From assembly GCA_025352345.1 (NCBI GenBank), contig JANXTP010000140.1, forward strand, positions 1 through 23,823: 23,823 nt of DNA, given 5' to 3'. The stretch comes from Burkholderiales bacterium. GTDB lineage: Bacteria > Pseudomonadota > Gammaproteobacteria > Burkholderiales > Burkholderiaceae_C. A model generated the notes under the pieces. The model was not told where the DNA came from. It worked only from the letters and a program-made list of their open reading frames with translations, and did no database searches. A program made the translations under genes and the position numbers. How positions within the stretch are numbered: position 1 is the first letter of the stretch; the number at the start of each line of letters is the position of its first letter. This document shows, piece by piece, positions 1 through 7,773 of this stretch.

Positions 1-364
1 CCTTGCCTTCGGGCAGCGCGGCGAACGAGCGCACGTTCATGTGCACCGTGGGCACATAAGGGTTGCGCGGGTGCATCACCAGCGACACGCCCATCGCCTC
101 GAACGGCGCGCCGGCCAGCTCGGGCCGGTGCTGCGTGGCCGACGGCGGCAGCTTCGGGCCGCGCACATGCGAGAAATTGCAGCCGCCGCGCTCCAGCAGT
201 TCGCCGCCCTCGATCAGGCGCGAGCAGCCATCGCCCTGCAGCCGCTCGGACGGCTCACGCACCCAGCTGTCGCTGCGAAATTGCTCACCGCCTTCGCGCT
301 CCAGCGCGCCGATGATGCGGTCCTGCAAACCCAGCAGATAGTCTCGAACGGCTTGTGTGCTCAT
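1..364 (-). CDS. hemF: Oxygen-dependent coproporphyrinogen-III oxidase, N-terminal part (cut by window edge)
   Basis: HemF converts coproporphyrinogen III to protoporphyrinogen IX in the cytoplasm using O2, a late step of haem synthesis. Translating the minus strand from the ATG at 364 gives 121 codons beginning MSTQAVRDYLLGLQDRIIGA. It includes the G-G-x-N-F-S-H-V-R-G segment and the family hallmark H-P-R-N-P-Y-V-P-T-V-H-M-N-V-R near the window edge. The family is about 300 residues, so roughly the last 60% lies outside the window. It follows purD by 13 bases with no clear Shine-Dalgarno, which suggests transcription and perhaps translation coupled to purD. The start choice is supported by the normal family N-terminus. 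Confidence 0.93.
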   Translation of the reverse strand, partial: MSTQAVRDYLLGLQDRIIGALEREGGEQFRSDSWVREPSERLQGDGCSRLIEGGELLERGGCNFSHVRGPKLPPSATQHRPELAGAPFEAMGVSLVMHPRNPYVPTVHMNVRSFAALPEGK

Positions 365-377
365 GGTCAGATGCGGG

Positions 378-1667
378 TCAACGTTTCATCGCGCGGTGGC
401 CGATGTCTTTGCGGTACTGCATGCCGTCGAAGCGGATCGGCTGCAGCAGTTCATAGGCACGCTGCTGGGCCTGTTTGACCGAATCGGCCAGCACCGTCAC
501 GCACAGCACGCGCCCGCCTGAAGTCACCAACCTGCCATCGCGCAATTCGGTGCCGGCATGGAACACGATGCCGTCGGCAGCTTCGGCGGGAATGCCTTTG
601 ATCGCGTCGCCCTTGCGCGGCGCCATCGGGTAGCCCGCTGCTGCGACGACCACACCGAGCGCGACGCGGCGGTCCCAGTGCAACTCGACCTCGTCGAGCG
701 TGCCGTCGGTGGCGTGCGCGAACAGATCGAACAGATCGCTTTTGAGGCGCATCAGGATCGGCTGCGTTTCCGGGTCGCCGAGGCGGCAGTTGAATTCGAC
801 GGTGCGCGGCTGGCCGTGCGCATCGATCATCAGGCCGGCATACAGGAAGCCGGTGAACGGGATGCCGTCCTTCGCCATGCCGTGGATGGTGGGCAGGATG
901 ATCTCCTGCATCGCCTTCGCATGCACGTTCGGCGTGACCACCGGCGCCGGCGAGTACGCCCCCATGCCACCGGTGTTGGGGCCTTCGTCGCCGTCGAGCA
1001 GGCGCTTGTGGTCCTGGCTGGTGGCGAGCGACACGACGTTCTTGCCGTCGCACATGACGATGAAGCTGGCTTCCTCGCCTTCGAGGAACTGCTCGATGAC
1101 GACGCGAGGCACATCGTTGTGTTTCACCTCTAGCGTGTCGCCCGCCGCATCGGTGCCCAGCATCCAATCAATTGCTTCATGCGCCTGCGCCAGCGTGGTC
1201 GCCACCACCACGCCCTTGCCGGCGGCGAGGCCATCGGCCTTGATGACGATGGGCGCGCCCTGCTGATCGACATGGGCATGGGCCAGCGCCGCGTCGGTGA
1301 AGGTGTCGTAGGCGGCGGTGGGGATCTGGTGCCGCTTCATAAAGGCCTTGGCAAAGGCCTTCGAGCTTTCGAGCTGCGCCGCTGCCTGCGTCGGGCCGAA
1401 GATGCGCAAGCCCCGCGTGCGGAAAAAGTCGACGATGCCGCCGGCCAGCGGGCCTTCGGGGCCGACGACGGTCAGCGCAATCTTCTCGCGCTCGGCGAAT
1501 TCGGCCAGTTCGTTGAAGTCGGTCAGCGGCAGGTTGTGCAGCCGGGGGTCGCTGCCGGTGCCGCCATTGCCAGGCGCCACATACACGGTCTGCACCTTGG
1601 TCGATTGCAGCAGCTTCCAGGCGATTGCGTGCTCGCGGCCGCCGGAGCCGATCACGAGCACCTTCAT
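378..1667 (-). CDS. purD: Phosphoribosylamine--glycine ligase (GAR synthetase)
   Basis: PurD joins glycine to phosphoribosylamine with ATP, the second step of purine synthesis, in the cytoplasm. The 429-residue product matches the usual length. It starts MKVLVIGSGGREHAIAWKL, the typical nucleotide-binding N-terminal domain. The ATP-grasp core follows: V-G-P-E-G-P-L, then I-K-A-D-G-L-A-A-G-K-G-V-V near residue 145, D-H-K-R-L-x-D-G-D-E-G-P-N-T-G-G-M-G-A near 220, and the metal-binding region E-F-N-C-R-L-G-D-P-E-T-Q near 290. The ATG at 1667 overlaps the yebC stop (ATGA), so translation is probably coupled to yebC. hemF follows 13 bases downstream. The gene looks intact. Confidence 0.97.
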   Translation of the reverse strand: MKVLVIGSGGREHAIAWKLLQSTKVQTVYVAPGNGGTGSDPRLHNLPLTDFNELAEFAEREKIALTVVGPEGPLAGGIVDFFRTRGLRIFGPTQAAAQLESSKAFAKAFMKRHQIPTAAYDTFTDAALAHAHVDQQGAPIVIKADGLAAGKGVVVATTLAQAHEAIDWMLGTDAAGDTLEVKHNDVPRVVIEQFLEGEEASFIVMCDGKNVVSLATSQDHKRLLDGDEGPNTGGMGAYSPAPVVTPNVHAKAMQEIILPTIHGMAKDGIPFTGFLYAGLMIDAHGQPRTVEFNCRLGDPETQPILMRLKSDLFDLFAHATDGTLDEVELHWDRRVALGVVVAAAGYPMAPRKGDAIKGIPAEAADGIVFHAGTELRDGRLVTSGGRVLCVTVLADSVKQAQQRAYELLQPIRFDGMQYRKDIGHRAMKR

Positions 1668-2389
1668 ACAGAAATTTCAGCGTTGTGGAACACCGCCTGT
1701 GCGTCGTCCAGGTCTTCGATCGCGTCGAGCAGCTTCTGCATGCGGATCGCATCCTCGCCGGTGATCTCTACCGTGTTCTCGGCACGCATCGTCACTTCAG
1801 CCACCTCGGGTTTCAGGCCAGCCGCCTCCAGCGCCGCCTTGATAGCTTCGAAATCGTGCGGCGAGGTGATGACCTCGATCGCGCCGTCGGGGTCGGTGAC
1901 GACGTCGTCAGCACCGGCTTCCAGCGCCACCTCCATCACCTTGTCTTCGCTGGTGCCGGGCGCAAAGACCAGCTGCCCGCAGTGCTTGAACTGGAACGCC
2001 ACCGAGCCCTCGGTGCCCAGATTGCCGCCGTACTTGCTGAACGCATGGCGCACCTCGGCCACGGTGCGCACCTTGTTGTCGGTCATCGTGTCGATGATGA
2101 CGGCCGCCCCGCCGATGCCGTAGCCCTCGTAGCGGATCTCGTCGTAGTGGACGCCTTCGAGGTTGCCGGTGGCTTTGTCGATGTTCTTCTTGACGGTGTC
2201 GGCCGGCAGGTTGGCGGCCTTGGCCTTGTCGACTGCCAGCCGCAGCCGTGGGTTCAGCGCCAGGTCGGCACCGCCCAGGCGCGCCGCGACGGTGATTTCA
2301 CGGATGACGCGCGTCCAGATCTTGCCGCGCTTCTCGTCCTGGCGGCCCTTGCGGTGCTGGATGTTGGCCCACTTGGAATGTCCGGCCAT
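1664..2389 (-). CDS. yebC: YebC/PmpR family protein (TACO1-like)
   Basis: This 241-residue protein is a clear YebC family member. It starts M-A-G-H-S-K-W-A-N-I-Q-H-R-K-G, followed by the conserved N-terminal helical domain (K-I-W-T-R-V-I-R-E-I) and the Y-E-G-Y-G-I-G-G-A segment near residue 109. Family members have been described as DNA-binding regulators, and the TACO1/YebC group more recently as ribosome-associated factors that help translation of proline stretches; the sequence does not decide between these. A strong AGGAGG lies at 2399-2404 on the minus strand, nine bases before the ATG. It is the first gene of a yebC-purD-hemF operon; its stop overlaps the purD start by four bases. Confidence 0.95.
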   Translation of the reverse strand: MAGHSKWANIQHRKGRQDEKRGKIWTRVIREITVAARLGGADLALNPRLRLAVDKAKAANLPADTVKKNIDKATGNLEGVHYDEIRYEGYGIGGAAVIIDTMTDNKVRTVAEVRHAFSKYGGNLGTEGSVAFQFKHCGQLVFAPGTSEDKVMEVALEAGADDVVTDPDGAIEVITSPHDFEAIKAALEAAGLKPEVAEVTMRAENTVEITGEDAIRMQKLLDAIEDLDDAQAVFHNAEISV

Positions 2390-2429
2390 GAAATGGCGCC
2401 TCCTGCACAGGCGTCGCGATGCCGCGGCC

Positions 2430-2465
2430 TGGCGTGTTTTGTTGGATAAACTGCAATTTTACGTG
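2430..2465. promoter_or_regulatory. AT-rich patch between divergent yebC and yjgR-like genes, probable shared promoter region
   Basis: The 148-base gap between yebC (minus) and the YjgR-like gene (plus) contains one distinctly AT-rich patch in otherwise GC-rich DNA. On the minus strand it includes TAAAAT (2457-2462), one base from the sigma70 -10 consensus. I found no convincing -35 at standard spacing on either strand, so this is only a location for divergent promoters, not a defined promoter. Confidence 0.3.
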
Positions 2466-2537
2466 TCCGCCCTTGCGTCATCCTGCGCTGGCGCGCGGCC
2501 CTCCCTTCACCCACCGATCCACCACTGGAGCAGCCCC

Positions 2538-4102
2538 ATGGCCGAGCCGATCCTGGTTGCCAAGCATGGCGACACCGAGTGCTTCCTGTTGCCCGCACTC
2601 GCGAACCGCCACGGGCTGATCACCGGCGCCACCGGCACCGGCAAGACGATCACGCTGCAGACGCTGGCCGAGAACTTCAGCCTGCTGGGCGTGCCGGTCT
2701 TCATGGCCGACGTCAAAGGCGACCTGACCGGCATCACGCAGGCCGGCAAGATCAGCGACAAGCTCGCGGCGGTGTTGAAAGAGCGCGGCCTGGCCACGCC
2801 GACATCGGCCGCCTGCCCAGCCACGCTGTGGGACGTGTACGCCAACGACAAGAAGGCCGACGGCCACCCGGTGCGTGCGACCGTCAGCGACATGGGCCCG
2901 CTGATGCTGGCGCGGATGCTGGCGTTGAACGAAACGCAGCAGGGCGTGCTGAGCCTGGTGTTCAAGATTGCCGACGACAGCGGCCTGCTGCTGCTCGACC
3001 TGAAAGACCTGCGCGCGATGCTGCAGCACGTAGGCGACAACGCGAGCCAGTTCACACCGAATACGGCAACGTGAGCGCGGCCAGCATCGGCGCGATCCAG
3101 CGCGGGCTGCTGCAGATCGAGGAACAGGGCGGTGACCGCTTCTTCGGCGAGCCGATGCTCAACATCGCCGACTTCATTCAGACCGACAGTGGCAAGGGCG
3201 TGATCAACATCCTGGCTGCCGACCAGCTGATGAACAGCCCGCGGCTGTACTCGACCTTTCTGCTTTGGATGCTCTCCGAGCTGTTCGAGCAGTTGCCCGA
3301 AGTCGGCGACCTCGATCAGCCGAAGCTGGTGTTCTTTTTCGACGAGGCGCACCTGTTGTTCAAGGAAGCACCCACCGCGCTGGTCGAGCGCATCGAGCTG
3401 GTGGTGCGGCTGGTGCGCAGCAAGGGCGTGGGTGTCTATTTCGTGACGCAGAACCCGCTGGACATTCCCGACACCGTGCTGGCCCAACTCGGCAACCGCG
3501 TGCAGCACGCGTTGCGGGCTTTCACGCCGCGCGACCAGAAGGCGGTCAAGGCGGCGGCCAGCACGATGCGCGCGAAGCCCGGGCTGGATATCGAAACGGC
3601 CATCACCGAACTGGCGGTGGGCGAGGCGCTGGTCAGCTTCCTCGACGAGAAGGGCCGGCCGAGCATCACCGAGCGGGTGTTCGTGCTGCCGCCGGGCAGC
3701 CAGATCGGGCCGATCACGCCAGCCCAGCGGCAGGCGCTGATCGCCAATTCACTGGTCGCCGGCGTCTATGAAAAAACAATCGACCGGGAATCGGCCTACG
3801 AGAAGCTGAAGGGCCGTGTGGCGGCGTCATCGAATGCCCAAAGCACCCAGGCCCCGCCCGCCGGCGGTGGCGCAGACCCCACGTCCGCCGGTGCGCCCCC
3901 TGCCGCCGAAGCCAGCGGTGGCGGCATGTTCGGCGGGCTCGGCAACATCCTGTTCGGCAGCACCGGCCCGCGCGGCGGCGTCCACGATGGCCTGGCGCAA
4001 TCGATGGCCAAGTCGGCCGTGCGCACGATGGGCTCGGCGGTCGGCCGCGAGATCATCCGCGGTGTGCTGGGCAGCATCCTGGGCGGCGCGCGGCGGCGCT
4101 GA
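2538..4102 (+). pseudogene. yjgR: YjgR/DUF853 HerA-like ATPase, split by a one-base deletion at about 3055
   Basis: The product belongs to the DUF853 (YjgR) group of HerA/FtsK-like P-loop ATPases, whose role is not established. The first frame runs from the ATG at 2538 (GGAG at 2527-2530) and carries Walker A G-A-T-G-T-G-K-T (residues 30-37) and M-A-D-V-K-G-D-L. It hits a stop at about 3074. From 3056 the next frame continues the family sequence without loss: Y-G-N-V-S-A-A-S-I-G-A-I-Q-R-G, Walker B L-V-F-F-F-D-E-A-H-L-L-F, F-V-T-Q-N-P, and the glycine-rich C-terminal tail ending at 4102. Adding one base between 3055 and 3056 restores about 521 codons, the normal family length. The missing base lies where two ACC-type codons are expected in tandem, so a sequencing or assembly slip is the likeliest cause. 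If the deletion is real, the product would lack Walker B. Confidence 0.88.
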
Positions 4103-4110
4103 GCGGCGGC

Positions 4111-4137
4111 ACCCGCAGCGATCTGCGCGCTGCGGGT
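4111..4137. terminator. Hairpin between convergent genes, probable bidirectional terminator
   Basis: A perfect 10-bp inverted repeat (ACCCGCAGCG / CGCTGCGGGT) with a seven-base loop lies in the 48-base gap between the yjgR-like stop at 4102 and the stop of the secreted-protein gene at 4151. There is no adjacent T-run, so it is not a textbook intrinsic terminator. Its position between two convergent stops argues for a terminator or mRNA-end stabiliser serving both strands. Confidence 0.6.
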
Positions 4138-4150
4138 CCGGCCGCCAGAC

Positions 4151-4567
4151 TCAACGGCGCTGCCAGCGGTCGTCGCGGCGACCCCGGTCGTCATCGTGAT
4201 CGCCCCGGTCGTGGCGATCGCCGTCGCGCCAGTCGTGGCGGTCATAGCGGTCGTAACGAGCGTGCTCGTCGTGCCAGCGGTGATCCCAGCGGCCCCATCC
4301 TGATTGACCGTAGCCATAGGGAACGTAGCCGTAAGGCGCCACGACATAAGGCTGTTGGTAGACGGCGCGCGGGGCGGGCACATAGACCACCGGCGGCGGC
4401 GCATACACCGGCGCGGCATAGCGGTAGACCGGTGCATTCGAAATCACGGCACCAACAAACGGATCACCGACCGAGATCGACCAGTTGATGTTGTCGCGCG
4501 CCTGGGCAACGCCGACGCCAGACAAGGCAAGCACCGCCGCAGCGGCAAGGATCAGTCGTTTCTTCAT
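4151..4567 (-). CDS. Small secreted Tyr/Pro-rich protein with Arg/Asp/His-rich tail
   Basis: Function unknown. The 138-residue product starts MKKRLILAAAAVLALSGVGV and has a clean Sec signal peptide, with likely cleavage after A-Q-A at residue 23. A short I-N-W-S-I-S-V-G-D segment follows, then a middle section dominated by Tyr, Pro and Val (residues about 40-95). The last 40 residues are almost entirely Arg, Asp, His, Tyr and Gly in imperfect D-R/H-D units. The ATG at 4567 is preferred over upstream in-frame starts because it has AGGAGA six bases upstream and begins the signal peptide. The protein at 10442 has the same three-part design. Periplasmic or outer-surface location is inferred; metal binding by the charged tail is possible but unproven. 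Confidence 0.8.
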   Translation of the reverse strand: MKKRLILAAAAVLALSGVGVAQARDNINWSISVGDPFVGAVISNAPVYRYAAPVYAPPPVVYVPAPRAVYQQPYVVAPYGYVPYGYGQSGWGRWDHRWHDEHARYDRYDRHDWRDGDRHDRGDHDDDRGRRDDRWQRR

Positions 4568-4579
4568 GCTGTGTCTCCT

Positions 4580-4600
4580 GGCACACCGCTGTGGTGTGCC
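4580..4600 (-). promoter_or_regulatory. Leader hairpin touching the Shine-Dalgarno of the secreted-protein gene
   Basis: A perfect 8-bp inverted repeat (GGCACACC / GGTGTGCC) with a five-base loop sits in the 5' leader of the minus-strand secreted-protein gene. Its last base overlaps the first base of the CAGGAGA Shine-Dalgarno (4574-4580). In RNA this would form a stable stem just before the ribosome-binding site and could influence initiation; as DNA it could be an operator. No function is shown. Confidence 0.4.
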
Positions 4601-4740
4601 CGTCGTCAACGTGGCCAGGGGTGCGGCAGGTTGACCCCGCGTTTGTGACGATGGGTAAAGACATGTGAAGCGCGCCACCGATCTGACCCGCAGCGGCCTA
4701 TCTCCACACCCCGGCGCGCCAGGGTCGAGGGACATAATTC

Positions 4741-4770
4741 ATGCGCCCTCGCCGGGGGCATCGCTTTTTT
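4741..4770 (+). promoter_or_regulatory. Hairpin followed by T6 in the glnS leader, possible attenuator
   Basis: An 8-bp stem with one G-G mismatch (ATGCGCCC at 4741-4748 with GGGGGCAT at 4754-4761, five-base loop) is followed three bases later by six T residues (4765-4770), 42 bases before the preferred glnS ATG. CATAAT at 4733-4738, a -10-like match, lies just upstream. The arrangement resembles an attenuator or a weak terminator. If transcription starts downstream of that -10, the first half of the stem would be missing, so this is tentative. Confidence 0.3.
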
Positions 4771-4812
4771 CATCGTTTCCTTCGCTGTTTTGCGCCCTGC
4801 GCGCCCGCCCCC

Positions 4813-6684
4813 ATGACCGCACCCGCCCGCCCGAATCCGCCCGACGACAGCAAGCCGAGCAATTTCCTGCGACAGGTGATCGAGCGCGACCTGGCCCAGG
4901 GCACCTACGCCGGCCGCACCTTTGCCGGCACGCCGGGCGATGCCGCGCACCACGCCACCGGCGGGGCTGATCCGGCACGCATCCGCACCCGCTTCCCGCC
5001 CGAGCCCAATGGCTACCTGCACATCGGCCACGCCAAGAGCATCTGCCTGAACTTCGGCCTGGCGCGCGACTACGGCGGCGTGTGCCACATGCGCTTCGAC
5101 GACACCAATCCGGAGAAGGAAGAGCAGGAGTACGTCGACTCGATCCTCGACGCGGTGCAGTGGCTGGGCTTTGGGTGGGAGACGCCGGATCCGCTGAATA
5201 CGGACGCCACGGGCCGCCATCCCGAAGCGAAGCGGAGTCACCTTTACTACGCCAGCAACTACTTCGACTTCATGTACCGCGCCGCCGAGGCGCTGATCAC
5301 CGCCGGCCTCGCCTACGTCGACGAGCAGACCCCCGAGCAGATGCGCGCCAACCGAGGCGACTTCAACACGCCCGGCACCGACAGCCCTTTCCGCAGCCGC
5401 ACGCCGGCGGAGAACCTGGCGCGCTTTCGCGAGATGCGCGACGGCAAGCTCGCCGACGGCGCGGCGGTGCTGCGCGCGAAGATCGACATGGCCTCGCCGA
5501 ACATCAATCTGCGCGACCCGGCGATCTACCGCATCAAGCGCGCGACGCACCACAACACCGGCGACACCTGGTGCATCTACCCGATGTACACCTACGCGCA
5601 CCCGATCGAAGACGCGCTGGAGAACATCACCCACAGCATCTGCACGCTCGAATTCGAGGACCAGCGCCCGTTCTACGACTGGCTGCTCGACACGCTGTGC
5701 ACGCTGGGCCTGACCGCGCAGCCGCGCCCGCACCAGTACGAGTTCGCGCGGCTCAACATCACCTACATCATCACCAGCAAACGCAAGTTGAAGCAGCTGG
5801 TCGACGAAGGCCACGTGCAGGGCTGGGACGACCCGCGGATGCCGACCATCGTCGGCCTGCGCCGCCGCGGCTACACGCCGGAGGGCCTGCAGCTGCTGGC
5901 CGAGCGCAGCGGCGTCAACAAGGTCGGCGGCTGGCTCGACTACGCGGCCATCGACATCGCGCTGCGCGACGACCTGGACCCGAAGGCTGCACGCGCCTGC
6001 GCGGCGCTCGACCCGTTGAAATTGAAGCTGACCAATTTCGCCGAGGTGTTCGGCAGCGCGTCGCATCGGGAGCCCTGCCACGCCCCGGTGCATCCTGGAC
6101 ACCCCGAGCGCGGCCAGCGCGACTTCGTGCTGACGAACGAAGTGTGGATCGAGCGCGAGGACTTCATGGAAGAACCGAGCAAGGGCTTCTTCCGCCTGAG
6201 CCCGCCGCGCACCGATGCGGCAGGCGTCGCCCAGCCAGGCAGCAAGGCGCGGCTGAAGTACGGCTACGTGATCGAGTGCACCGGCTGCGAGAAGGACGAG
6301 CACGGCCGCGTCACCGCGGTGATGGCCTCGCTGGTACCCGACACCAAGAGCGGCACGCCCGGCGCCGATGCGGTCAAGGTCAAGGGCGTGATCACCTGGG
6401 TCAGCGTGGCCACCGGCATCGCCGCCGAGGTGCGGCTCTACGACCGGCTGTTCACCGAAGCCCAGCCCGACGCAGGTGGCCGCGACTTCCTCAGCGTGCT
6501 GAACCCGAACAGCAAGACCACCGTGACCGCCTACCTCGAATCCTCACTGGCTTCAGCGCAGGCCAATGACCGCTTCCAGTTCGAGCGCCACGGCTACTTC
6601 GTCGCCGACCGCCACGACCACACGGCCGAACGCCCAGTGTTCAACCGGACCACGACGCTGAAGGACACCTGGGCGAAGGGGTAA
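4813..6684 (+). CDS. glnS: Glutaminyl-tRNA synthetase
   Basis: GlnS charges tRNA-Gln with glutamine in the cytoplasm. The class I signature P-P-E-P-N-G-Y-L-H-I-G-H-A-K-S is at residues 62-76, and the KMSKS-equivalent loop reads I-T-S-K-R-K-L near residue 322. The anticodon-binding beta-barrel domains follow through the C-terminus, including V-F-N-R-T-T-T-L-K-D. Length is 623 residues, longer than the about 550 of E. coli, mainly from an insertion at about 36-57 before the HIGH region and insertions in the C-terminal barrels. I chose the ATG at 4813 because M-T-A-P begins a normal N-terminus. An in-frame ATG at 4741 has GAGGG nine bases upstream, but would add a 24-residue Arg/Cys-rich extension that looks non-native. 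No Shine-Dalgarno is visible before 4813, so the start remains open. Confidence 0.95.
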   Translation: MTAPARPNPPDDSKPSNFLRQVIERDLAQGTYAGRTFAGTPGDAAHHATGGADPARIRTRFPPEPNGYLHIGHAKSICLNFGLARDYGGVCHMRFDDTNPEKEEQEYVDSILDAVQWLGFGWETPDPLNTDATGRHPEAKRSHLYYASNYFDFMYRAAEALITAGLAYVDEQTPEQMRANRGDFNTPGTDSPFRSRTPAENLARFREMRDGKLADGAAVLRAKIDMASPNINLRDPAIYRIKRATHHNTGDTWCIYPMYTYAHPIEDALENITHSICTLEFEDQRPFYDWLLDTLCTLGLTAQPRPHQYEFARLNITYIITSKRKLKQLVDEGHVQGWDDPRMPTIVGLRRRGYTPEGLQLLAERSGVNKVGGWLDYAAIDIALRDDLDPKAARACAALDPLKLKLTNFAEVFGSASHREPCHAPVHPGHPERGQRDFVLTNEVWIEREDFMEEPSKGFFRLSPPRTDAAGVAQPGSKARLKYGYVIECTGCEKDEHGRVTAVMASLVPDTKSGTPGADAVKVKGVITWVSVATGIAAEVRLYDRLFTEAQPDAGGRDFLSVLNPNSKTTVTAYLESSLASAQANDRFQFERHGYFVADRHDHTAERPVFNRTTTLKDTWAKG

Positions 6685-6703
6685 CGCTGCAAGGCGCGGC
6701 GGC

Positions 6704-7255
6704 CTAGGGCTTGGCTGCGCTGGCCGGTGCGGCGGCGGGCAGCTCGGGGATGCCGAGGTGGGCCGTCTGGAACAGGCGAACGGTTTCGTCGATCAGCTGA
6801 TCAGCCGGTGTGGTGCCGACCAGCCGGGCGTAGGCCACGAAAGCGACCCTGCCATCGGTGAGGTAGTGCGCCACCGTCAGGTCTGCCCGCGATTGGGTTT
6901 TCGGATGCGACGTCAGCACGAGGTAGTTGCCGCGCCAGCCCGATGCGGACTGGTACTCGCCTCGCCTGCCAGTGTCAACGACGGTGCCCGCGACGCGCAG
7001 ATCGCCCACCAGTTGTTGAAAGTAAAGCTGCCACTGCGGTGCATCGACTGGCAGCTTTTCCACGGTGATCAGGTAACGCAGCGTGTCACCGTCCCACACC
7101 GCCAACACCTGCTTCTGCTGGTTGACCGACGGCACGAGCTGTTGCGTGACGTCGATCGATTCCGGCGGATCGATCGCCAGCCCGTCGGGCAGCACGAGGG
7201 ACCAACTCGGCACGCAGGCGCTGATGCAAAGCGCTGCGAACAGGGATCGAACCAT
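6704..7255 (-). CDS. Putative exported lipoprotein at the end of the que operon
   Basis: No family recognised. The 183-residue product starts M-V-R-S-L-F-A-A-L-C-I-S-A-C. It has a short positively charged start, a hydrophobic stretch, and a possible lipobox I-S-A-C with Cys14. If the lipobox is not used, it still resembles a Sec-exported protein. The rest is a soluble alpha/beta-like sequence with T-L-R-Y-L-I-T-V-E-K-L and W-R-G-N-Y-L-V-L-T-S motifs and an Ala/Pro-rich end. It starts 13 bases after the queF stop on the same strand, so it is probably the last gene of the que transcript, though nothing ties it to queuosine. The ATG at 7255 is preferred because upstream in-frame codons lie inside queF. 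Confidence 0.75.
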   Translation of the reverse strand: MVRSLFAALCISACVPSWSLVLPDGLAIDPPESIDVTQQLVPSVNQQKQVLAVWDGDTLRYLITVEKLPVDAPQWQLYFQQLVGDLRVAGTVVDTGRRGEYQSASGWRGNYLVLTSHPKTQSRADLTVAHYLTDGRVAFVAYARLVGTTPADQLIDETVRLFQTAHLGIPELPAAAPASAAKP

Positions 7256-7268
7256 GGTCGTCACTGGC

Positions 7269-7751
7269 TCAGCCGCGCAAGCCGCTCTCGCCGGGATGCT
7301 CAGGCAGCACCACCGGCGGCGCCGGCTTCCAGCCTTTCTTGCGGTGCTCGGCCACCACATTGGTGTAGATGCCGCCGCGCACATACCAGCGGGCGGTGAT
7401 GCAGGCGTAGCGCGGCTGGGTGACGGCCACGATCTTGGTCAGGATGTCGTTGGTGACCTTCTCATGAAACGCGCCTTCGTTGCGGAAGCTCCACATGTAC
7501 ATCTTCAGGCTCTTCAGTTCGACGCAGAGCTGGTCGGCCACCATGTCGATGACGAACTGCGCATAGTCGGGCTGGCCGGTCAGCGGACACAGGCAGGTGA
7601 ACTCGGGGATCTGGAACTGGATGGCGTAATCGCGCTCCGGCGCCGGGTTCGGAAACACGTGCAGGTCTTTCGACGGCGCGGTCGGTGGATTGATCGGCGC
7701 GGCGCGTTGCTGGGCGGCCTCGGGTTGGATCGTCTTGGTGTGTCGCGGCAT
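7269..7751 (-). CDS. queF: NADPH-dependent 7-cyano-7-deazaguanine reductase
   Basis: QueF reduces the nitrile of preQ0 to the aminomethyl of preQ1 with NADPH, in the cytoplasm. The 160-residue length fits the single-domain (B. subtilis-like) type. The active-site segment F-T-C-L-C-P-L-T-G-Q-P-D gives nucleophile Cys55 and Asp62. V-E-L-K-S-L-K-M-Y at 77-85 is the QueF signature, and the substrate residues His96-Glu97 follow in N-E-G-A-F-H-E; this spacing matches the B. subtilis enzyme. It follows queE by 22 bases. The ATG at 7751 was chosen over an upstream in-frame start that would run into queE. Confidence 0.96.
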   Translation of the reverse strand: MPRHTKTIQPEAAQQRAAPINPPTAPSKDLHVFPNPAPERDYAIQFQIPEFTCLCPLTGQPDYAQFVIDMVADQLCVELKSLKMYMWSFRNEGAFHEKVTNDILTKIVAVTQPRYACITARWYVRGGIYTNVVAEHRKKGWKPAPPVVLPEHPGESGLRG

Positions 7752-7773
7752 GGCGGGTCTCGTTGAAGAAAAG

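Noticed and set aside
3040..3080. Programmed ribosomal frameshift in the YjgR-like gene
   Set aside because: There is no slippery heptamer or downstream pseudoknot, and the family is normally encoded in one frame; a single missing base explains the data.
4151..4270. Short repeats that could suggest a small CRISPR or tandem array
   Set aside because: They are imperfect, about nine bases long, in frame, and encode the Arg/Asp/His-rich tail of the secreted protein; there are no spacers.
4606..6303. A 565-codon minus-strand open frame opposite glnS
   Set aside because: glnS has complete class I synthetase motifs in the plus frame; the antisense product has no recognisable domain and only composition-driven length.
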